A stretch of DNA of 64,000 nucleotides from contig CM075764.1 in assembly GCA_037974665.1 (NCBI GenBank), positions 87,290,825-87,354,824 of the forward strand. Direction: 5' to 3'. The stretch is from Ehretia macrophylla. Its lineage: Eukaryota > Streptophyta > Magnoliopsida > Boraginales > Ehretiaceae. The position numbers and the translations under genes are program-made. The notes below the pieces were generated by a model. The model was given only the letters and a program-made list of their open reading frames with translations, did not search any database and had not been told where the DNA came from. Below, one piece after another: positions 57,358 to 64,000 of the stretch (position 1 is the stretch's first letter; each line of letters starts with the position of its first letter).

Positions 57358-58115
57358 CACTATAAAAAAAAATTGATTTTTGCGACGGGCCGTCGCCATT
57401 CCGTCATCAATACGGCGACGGCTTGGTGAAAGGAAAAGTTAACACCAATTTTGTGACAAGACAGTGACGATATAATGTGAGACGGAACTTACCGTTACAA
57501 AGTCGTTACCAACTGTGACGGTAGCGCCTCCCGTCACCAAAATTTACGAGGGCAGCGCCTCCCGTCTCTAATTTGGTGACAGCCAAGTTAGACCATCACC
57601 AAATTGACGACGGCTGGGTGAGGGAAAAATTTTAATTTTCTTATAATTTTTATTTAATTACTAAGATTAAAATTATATTTTAAAATATACAATTTTCTTA
57701 TTATTTTTATTTTAAAAAATTAAAATTTATAATTTTTTTATGTCTCCGTATTGGAGACGGGGATCAGTCCCGTCACCAATATTGGAGACGGGAGCGAAAC
57801 CCCGTCTCCAATGGAGACGGGAGATGAATACCGTCTCCACACAATAAAAGAAATTAAAAAAATTAAAATAACATTCTTATTGGCGATGGGAGATGAACCC
57901 CGTCTCCAACATTGGAGACGGGGTTTGAATCCCGTCTCCACAAAAAAAAAAAAAAATTAAATTGCATTCTTATTGGAGACGAGAGATTGAATCCCGTCTC
58001 CAAGAATGCTATTTGGAGACGGGGTTTGAATCCCGTCTCCACAAAAAAAATATATATTAAAAAAATTAAAATTCCATTATTGGAGACGGGGTTTGAATCC
58101 CGTACGTGTATTTTG
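57358..58115 (+). mobile_element. CACTA-like end with hairpin subterminal repeats
   Basis: CACTATAAAAAAAAATTG at 57358 is a CACTA-type terminus. It is followed by GCGACGG-type motifs in both orientations (57384-57610) and then by seven copies of a hairpin unit TGGAGACGGG-loop-CCCGTCTCCA (57774-58106). No opposite terminus or transposase was found. Four overlapping ORFs at 57738-58133 are artefacts of the palindromic units. Confidence 0.65.
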
Positions 58116-58413
58116 AACATATTTTGTTGTTAAAAACTCAATTCAACTCCCATTAAAAAAATTATGGGTTAATACTTGTCATAATCCTTGGACTATGGCT
58201 GTTGGGAACTTTTAACACCTTAACTTTTAAAATGAACTTTTTAGTCCCTAGACTATAGTCATTAGGAACTTTTAATCCCTTGACTTTTAAAGTAAATTTT
58301 TTAGTCTCTAGAGTTATATCAATGAAACGCTATTAATTCCAAATACTAATTCCATTCAGAATTAACAATGTCTCATTGATATAATTTCAGGGACTAAAAA
58401 GAGATAGAGAAAC

Positions 58414-58566
58414 ACAGAGAATAAGTGTCACTTGAGCTTTGGTTCAGTGGTAATGTTACTCATTATTATGCGAGAATTTGTGAGTTTGAATCTCACTGGT
58501 TACGTTATACGTCCTTATACCTCTCCAGAATTTTATTTTTAAAAAAAAAAAAAACAGAGAATAAGT
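58414..58566 (+). mobile_element. tRNA-derived SINE with 13-bp TSD
   Basis: The body, 58427-58553, has an internal RNA polymerase III promoter: box A TGGTTCAGTGG (58440-58450) and box B GTTTGAATC (58484-58492, one mismatch to consensus). It ends in a poly(A) run of about fourteen. ACAGAGAATAAGT is repeated exactly at 58414-58426 and 58554-58566. Box spacing, A tail and long duplication are those of plant SINEs, which use LINE enzymes to move. The structure does not fold as an intact tRNA. Confidence 0.9.
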
Positions 58567-58715
58567 TCAATTCCCGGAATCATAGGCAAGGCAAGCGGTG
58601 AAAAATTCATGACATCAGGCATCAACAACACTTTAATCTAAAGTGTTCCAAGAGATCAATTTGTACATCTCATGTCAAGCATACATCAGTAAAAAAACAC
58701 ATAGAGCATTCATTA

Positions 58716-58762
58716 AAAATAATAATAATAATGTTGTTGGTGTTGGTGTTGTTGTTGTTGTT
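58716..58762. repeat. Microsatellites (AAT)n and (GTT)n
   Basis: Five AAT units are followed directly by about ten GTT/GGT units. Confidence 0.9.
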
Positions 58763-58862
58763 CAATGTAGTAGGGTTTTAAAGGAGAAAGAGGGAGGGAG
58801 AAGCAGACAGAAATGGCTTCCCGAGAGATTCCCGCGAATGTGCATGGGATCATCCCAAACTA

Positions 58863-59335
58863 ACTAATGCCGATTGAGGGCACTGCTGTCCTTTTCCTTC
58901 TATATTAATTTATTTTTTCTTTATAATTTTATTTTGTTTGCTCCAGGATTTAATTTGGTCTTGCTTAATTAGAATGAATTCTTCATCATGTAGAAGAAAC
59001 AAATCTGTTTTATTTTTCTTTTTTTATCTTTGTTTGAAAAAGCAGAGTACCTAGTGTTGGTCTTTATCCAATCTAGTGTTGTCTTCATCATCTAAAAGAA
59101 ATAAATCTATTTTCTTTGCTCTTTTTTTTTTTTTTCTTTCTTTCCGAAAAAACAGAGTATCTGTGATTCCAATCAAGAGTCATGTTATTGTCTTTATCCA
59201 ATCTAGTGTTTTGGTATATATCAAACACTTCTTCTACACTTTGTCTATCGACTGCTATCTGCTACACTTTGTCTATCGACCGCTGTCGACTGATAACAGC
59301 TATCTAGTTTTCTAGGATATGTCTAGAGATAGATT
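58863..59335. other. Non-coding T-rich stretch, nothing identified
   Basis: Short repeated phrases occur (TTTATCCAATCTAGTGTT at about 59066 and 59192; CACTTTGTCTATCGAC twice near 59235-59280). No protein domain is visible in any frame. Confidence 0.4.
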
Positions 59336-59680
59336 GATATGAGTTTGCATAGGAGTGAGCTACTGCACCACCAATTGAACATAATTCAACATACCTATGT
59401 TGATAAACAGAACTTGAAACTTAGGTATATGTAAGGATTAGGCATAATTTGTCCCGTATTGTCATCCAAATATTATCTAACGTTGTACTGATAGGAGTAT
59501 GCATTGGAGTGCGATACTGCACCACCAATTGAACATAATTCAGCATACCAATGTTGATAAACAAAACTTGAAACTTAGGTATATGCAAGGCATAGGTATA
59601 ATCAGTGTCATGTTATCACAAATATTATCTAACGTTAGATTGAGTGGAGTATGCATTGGGGTGCGATACTGCATCACCAG
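59336..59680. repeat. Tandem repeat, about 152-bp unit, 2.25 copies
   Basis: The units start near 59336, 59490 and 59641 with GAGT-TGCAT-GG-GTG-G-TACTGCA-CACCA. The first two run through ATTGAACATAATTCA, TTGATAAAC and GAACGTT-like ATCTAACGTT. ORFs at 59499-59687 and 59540-59809 are by-products. Confidence 0.88.
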
Positions 59681-60381
59681 TCTATAGCCTAAGGGTCTTG
59701 GGTAGGATGTGTTCATTTTCATAAATAAATTAAAAAATAACAAAAAAAAAAAACTAGGCGTGAGAGAACTAACTTTCCAAAAATAAACCTTGTAATCCTT
59801 GTTCTGCAATGGAATAGTAAAGTTGCACCACTTCGTCCATAGTTCCCAACTAATTTTAACTTTATTTTTGTTTCTCCTCTGTTTGATTGATTAATTTAGA
59901 TTTAAAATTGTTGTACTTCAATCCTAATATGGAAGCAAATAGTATTCATTAACATTTTCTCTAAATTATATGCATTAACAATAGAAACACAATTGTCTAG
60001 AAATTTCTCAGTTGTCTAGAAATTTCTTCAACAATATTTGAAAGTTCGATGCTTGTCAAGCAAAAAAGAATATGAAAGTTAGATGTCAAACAAGTCAAAA
60101 ATACTTGCCGCCTCCCTCAGCTGTCTTCCCCCTTCGTCCACCCTTCCACCCACACATTTACCTCCTGTCCCTATCCCCTATACACCACTAGTGTACAATT
60201 TAGAAGTCAAAAAACTCCCTGCGTTGTTGGTTACAGGGACTTATTAATCATAAGAAATTATTAGATTCGCATGGTAACATAATATATAAAGTACAATTTT
60301 GACAAGATATAAGATTTTTATAAACAAAATACACGTATTTTTTCAAAGTTACATATTAAAACTTTGTTATAGCATAATAAT
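59681..60381. other. Non-coding stretch, nothing identified
   Basis: AT-rich and without ORFs of note. A short direct repeat TTGTCTAGAAATTTC occurs at about 59994 and 60013. Confidence 0.4.
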
Positions 60382-60546
60382 AGTATGACTAAGCTAGTAT
60401 ATGGGTCAGCCCGACACGGTCTAACTGAATCATGGGTTGAAAAAACTAAGTCAGGCTCAGTACAGATGTTTAGTGGGCTGAGCTGAGTTGGACCAACTGA
60501 TTTTTTTGTGATTAATGTAATCTGAATATATAATTATACTAATATA

Positions 60547-60549
<3 letters not shown>

Positions 60550-60603
<54 letters not shown>
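60550..60603. repeat. Microsatellite (CA)n(TA)n
   Basis: About sixteen CA units are followed by eleven TA units, inside the hAT-like element. Confidence 0.95.
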
Positions 60604-60859
60604 TACTTGGATAGTTGGATTAATAATTGAAAAAATAAATTTTAAACTTAATTTTTTTAAGAAAAATTAATTAAACTATTAACGAGATAGTACACAAGTT
60701 GATTGATAACATTAACAATTAACATAAATGATAAAATACTACATAACAAACTACAAGCTAATGAGACATGAGTACATTAGTGATACAAACATAAAAATTA
60801 AATATTACATAAATGCTTGAGGAAAGTTACTGCAAAAGTTCTCCATTTTATTATGCTCC

Positions 60860-61093
60860 TTATACGGGTACTAGACCTGCTGGTGGTTGTGGTGTGCTTG
60901 GCGGTTGTGATGTGCTTGGCGGTGGCGGTGGTTGAATAACTACTTCAAAATTAAAATAGTTTGTGGTATTTGGGTGTTGAGATACAAAGTGTATTAAAAG
61001 CGTCTCAATTCTAAATTTACGTCGAAATTTAAATTGACGTTGGTAATAGTTATAAATTACATACCCATATTTTTCAAAGTACGTAAAATAATT
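60860..61093 (-). CDS. Possible coding remnant with proline-rich end
   Basis: A minus-strand frame of 77 codons without a clear start reads YFEKYGYVIYNYYQRQFKF, RRKFRIETLLIHFVSQHP and ends in VVIQPPPPPSTSQPPSTPQP before a stop. It is too short for the ORF minimum used elsewhere because it lacks an early ATG. The charged aromatic N-terminal part and proline-rich tail look protein-like rather than random. It sits inside the hAT-like element, so it could be transposase-derived or a captured host exon. I do not recognise the family. Confidence 0.3.
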   Translation of the reverse strand, partial: NYFTYFEKYGYVIYNYYQRQFKFRRKFRIETLLIHFVSQHPNTTNYFNFEVVIQPPPPPSTSQPPSTPQPPAGLVPV

Positions 61094-61519
61094 TCAAACC
61101 TCAGACGAATGTAATCATTGTGAAATATTTTTTTCTCCCATGAATATAGTTATATATAATGTTGTAGACTTGTCGTAAAATAAATTTGAATATACTTATT
61201 AATAATAGTATTATGTCACTAAGTATTTATAGGAAAAATTATATGTATGATTAATTATAAAAATTATAAAAAATTAATTGTACCTAAAATCTTTTCAAAA
61301 ATTTATATGAAGGGATTTAAAGTTGCAAGTTGCAAACTTGCAATATCATAAAAAAGATTTGATAACAAATCATTTAATATCAACTTAAGAAATAAATTTC
61401 CTACTTGTTATTATTAGTTTGTTAAAAAAAAATAGTTACTACGACTTACATTGCATGCATAAATAATAATATTTCTATTTCTTTTAATAAATGAACTCAA
61501 ATTGTGCTTCATTTATGTT

Positions 61520-61775
61520 GGGCCTGAGTTGGGCACAAGATAGGCCTTATCTGGGCTTGAGCTTGGCCTATGTTGGGCTCGAGCTGGGACTGAGTTGGGC
61601 GGGCCTTCGAGTTGGGCTAGGCTCATGGGCTGAGCTGGGTTGGGCTTGAGCTCAAATGGGTTAGATCAAAAATTATATGACCCACCTCGACCCACCTATA
61701 TATGGCAGGTTAGACCGAGTCGAGTCCACTTTCTAAGCTGAGCTGGGCCTGAATTTTCATGTGCTGGGTTGAGTT
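61520..61775. repeat. GGGC(T/C)GAGCTGGGC-type subterminal repeats
   Basis: More than ten variants of TTGGGCTTGAGC and GAGTTGGGC stand close together and stop shortly before the right terminus. They locally raise the GC content of AT-rich DNA. Their counterparts on the left are at 60415-60500. Confidence 0.8.
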
Positions 61776-62104
61776 GAGCTTGTGTCTACCCAGTGCAAAT
61801 GCCATCTCTAAGTACGACAATCCAATTGTTACGAACACGTCTCTTATAGAAGATAAGAGGCTATTAAATTATGATAGTAGTTCATATAAGTAACATATAA
61901 AGGTGAAATACAATAGTAAACAAGTAGAGATTTTTTTTTTTTTGTCAAGTAAACAAGTAAAGTTGAACAAGGCTTTGCTTCAAAATTGAATTCAATCATC
62001 CTTAACCACAAATGAAGTAAAATGGGTGGCCATTAGCTGACATTCACTGTTTCACCAAATACAGGTTATAATTGGGTGGACCAATTAGCTCATGTCAGGC
62101 ATCA

Positions 62105-64000
62105 ATCTAGGCTTAACAATAACATATAATACTCAATGTTTATTTCAATTGCTTATTTTTTATATGTTTACTAATTTTTCTCATTAAATTCATCGTTAAT
62201 TAGTAACAGATTTAGCGAGAAAAGCCTGAGAGTCCCTCACTAATTAGTGACGTATTTAGTGAGAGAAGTATGAGAGTCCCTCACTAAATTTGTCGCAATT
62301 AGTGTTGAATTTGGCGAGGGAAGTAAATAATAATTACTTCAAAAAATAAACGTTAAAAGTCATAATTTTCTTATAAAATGCATCTTATTGTCCGTAGACA
62401 ATATAAACAAGTATTTTTCAACTTAATTTGATGTCCAAGCCACTTTCAGAATGAAAATCAACGAAATCAGATGAAATAAGTTATAATTGTTTATAGTTTG
62501 TACTATAGAGACCAACATGTGATTACGTCAAATCCTTTATATTCTATGTTTTAGACCTATGGTTATGTTCAAGGTCAACTCGTCTATACTTTTTCTAAGC
62601 TTAGCAATAACGTATAATACTCAATGTTTATTTTAATTGCTTAGTTTTTATATATTTACTAATTTCACTCGCTAAATCCGTCGCTAATTAGTGATAGATT
62701 TAGCGAGGGAAGCCCGAGAGTCCTTCGCTAAATACCTCACTAATTAGTGATGGATTTAGCGAGGGAAGCAAGTAATTACGACGGATTTAGTGAGGGAAGC
62801 AAGTAATTACTTTTAAAAAAAAAACAAATGTTATAAGTTATAATTTTCTTATAAAATGCATCTTACTGTCCGTTGACAATATAAACAAATATTTTCCAAC
62901 TTAATTTGATGTCCAAGCCACTTTCATATTAAAAATCGACGAAATTGTATGAAATGAGTTATAATTGTTTATAGTTTGTATAATATAGAGACCAACATGT
63001 GATTACGTCAAATCTTTTATACTCTATGTTTTGGACCTATGGTTATGTTCAAGGTCAAATAGTCTATACTTTTACTAGGCTTAGCAATAACGTATAATAA
63101 TCAATGTTTATTTTAATTGCTTATTTTTTATGTTTTTACTAATTTCCCTAGCTAAATTCGTCGCTAATTACTGATGAATTTAGCGAGAGAAGCTTAAGAG
63201 TCTCTCGCTAAATCCCTTGTTAATTAGTGAGGGATTTAGAGAAAGCTTGTGAGTCCATCACTAATTAGTGATGGATTTAGCGAGGGACGTATGAGAGTCC
63301 CTCGCTAAATTCGTCGCTAATTATCGATGGATTTAGCGAGGGAAGTAAGTAATTACTTCAAAAATAAACGTTATAAGTCATAATTTTCTTATAAAATGCA
63401 TCTTACTGTCCGTTGACAACATAAACAAGTATTTTTCAACTTAATTTGATGTCCAAACCACTTTTAGAATGAAAATCAAAAAAATCAAATCAAATGAGTT
63501 ATAATTGTCTATAGTTTGTATTATAGAGACCAACATGTAATTACGTCAAATCTTTTATATTCCATGTTTTGGACATATGGTTATGTTCAAGGTCAACTCG
63601 TTTACACTTTTACTAGGCTTAGCAATAACGTATAATACTCAATATTTATTTTAATTGCTTATTTTTTATGTTTTTATTAATTTTTATCACTAATTAGTGA
63701 TAGATTTAGCGAGGAAAGTATAAGAGTCGTTCGCTAAATCCCTCTCTAATTAGTGATGGATTTAGCAAAAGAAGTGTGAGAGTCCCTCACTAAATTTCTT
63801 GCTAATTAGTGACGGATTTAACGATGGAAGTAAGTAATTACTTTAAAAAATAAACGTTATAAGTCATAATTTCTTATAAAATGCATCTTATAGTTTGTTG
63901 ACAATATGAATAAGTATTTTCCAACTTAATTGGATGTCCAAGCTACTTTTAGAATGAAAATCAATAAAATCGGATGAAATGAGTTATAATTATTTATAGT
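62105..64000. repeat. Tandem array of about 0.48-0.54-kb units, open to the right
   Basis: The anchor phrase ACTCAATGTTTATTT-AATTGC stands at 62131, 62619, 63099 (AATCAATG) and 63637, giving periods of 488, 480 and 538 bp. Each unit has a constant part (AATTTGATGTCCAAGCCACTT, ATGAGTTATAATTG, GACCAACATGTGATTACGTC) and a variable part with two to four short palindromic subunits of the form GCTAATTAGTGATGGATTTA and TTTAGCGAGGGA / TCCCTCGCTAAA. Unit length differs by whole subunits. No ORF is present. It may be a satellite or the repeated end of a DNA transposon. Confidence 0.9.

Larger units (their letters stand above)
60390..61810. mobile_element. hAT-like element with 8-bp TSD
   Basis: AGTATGAC at 60382-60389 and AGTACGAC at 61811-61818 match at 7 of 8, the length expected of hAT transposons. 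The right end, reverse complemented, reads TAGAGATGGCATTTGCACTG, a hAT-like terminus; the left end TAAGCTAGTATATGGGTCAG is only loosely similar. Both subterminal regions are rich in GGGCTGAGCTGGGC-type motifs (60415-60500, 61520-61775), as in many plant hAT elements. The interior keeps at most a short coding remnant. Confidence 0.6.

Noticed and set aside
57738-58133. Four ORFs around the GGAGACGGGG units
   Set aside because: Palindromic repeats open frames on both strands; no protein family.
58436-58510. A tRNA gene
   Set aside because: Box A and box B are present, but there is no cloverleaf with acceptor stem; the A tail and 13-bp duplication identify a SINE.
62105-64000. A CRISPR-like array
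   Set aside because: Long units of 480-540 bp, no short constant repeats with unique spacers, and a plant nuclear context.

Overview
This is a nuclear eudicot plant window. It is AT-rich and contains no intact host gene that I can recognise. The plant origin is shown by Ty3/gypsy elements of two plant lineages (a Tekay/Del-type chromovirus and a Tat/Ogre-type element with the extra archaeal-like RNase H), Ty1/copia LTRs primed by methionine tRNA, a TRIM, a SINE, a PIF/Harbinger MITE, CACTA-type termini and a class II diterpene synthase exon. An asterid is possible but this is a weak guess. Almost all ORFs are accidental; the coding segments listed are decayed transposon domains plus one host gene fragment.

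Layout. From 1 to 1.88 kb is a minus-strand piece of a long LTR. Solo LTRs of one family, about 2.6 to 3.3 kb and with exact or near-exact 5-bp target duplications, lie at 1883-5208, 6134-9448, 13438-18933 (itself hit by a copia LTR) and 19360-22624. Three of these four sit inside one old minus-strand Tat/Ogre element whose pieces are at 5.89-6.13 kb (aRNase H end), 9.45-13.44 kb (aRNase H to gag), 18.94-19.09 kb (gag start and primer site) and LTR scraps at 19.09, 22.6 and 32.7 kb. Joining across the target duplications of two insertions restores its reading frame exactly. At 22818-32686 is a complete Tekay chromovirus with an ACAAT duplication. Its LTRs are both in + orientation, but its whole gag-pol-chromodomain body, with the first 313 bp of its 3' LTR, is inverted.

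From 33 to 37.4 kb come another LTR element (33052-34677, GGGTA duplication), a 582-bp TRIM (35149-35730) and a TIR element with a microsatellite. From 37.4 to 48.4 kb are further copies of the LTR family: a head-to-head inverted pair, a nested minus-strand copy at 38080-41218, and a solo LTR at 45804-48396. A copia RT remnant and CACTA-like subterminal repeats lie between them. From 50.5 to 56.1 kb are a truncated LTR and copia LTR sequences in inverted arrangement. From 56.9 kb onward are a copalyl-diphosphate-synthase-like exon, a CACTA-like end with hairpin repeats, a SINE with a 13-bp duplication, a hAT-like element with an 8-bp duplication, and a roughly 0.5-kb tandem array running off the right edge.

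The most unusual observation is in the 3' part of the Tekay-family LTRs. Copies share four short hairpins whose stems are kept while their bases change, a GGTTGCGCAACC palindrome, and a GTGAGGG...TTTCAG pair that looks like an intron. This suggests a conserved structured RNA inside the LTR transcript. All similarities were judged by eye; no alignment or search was run.
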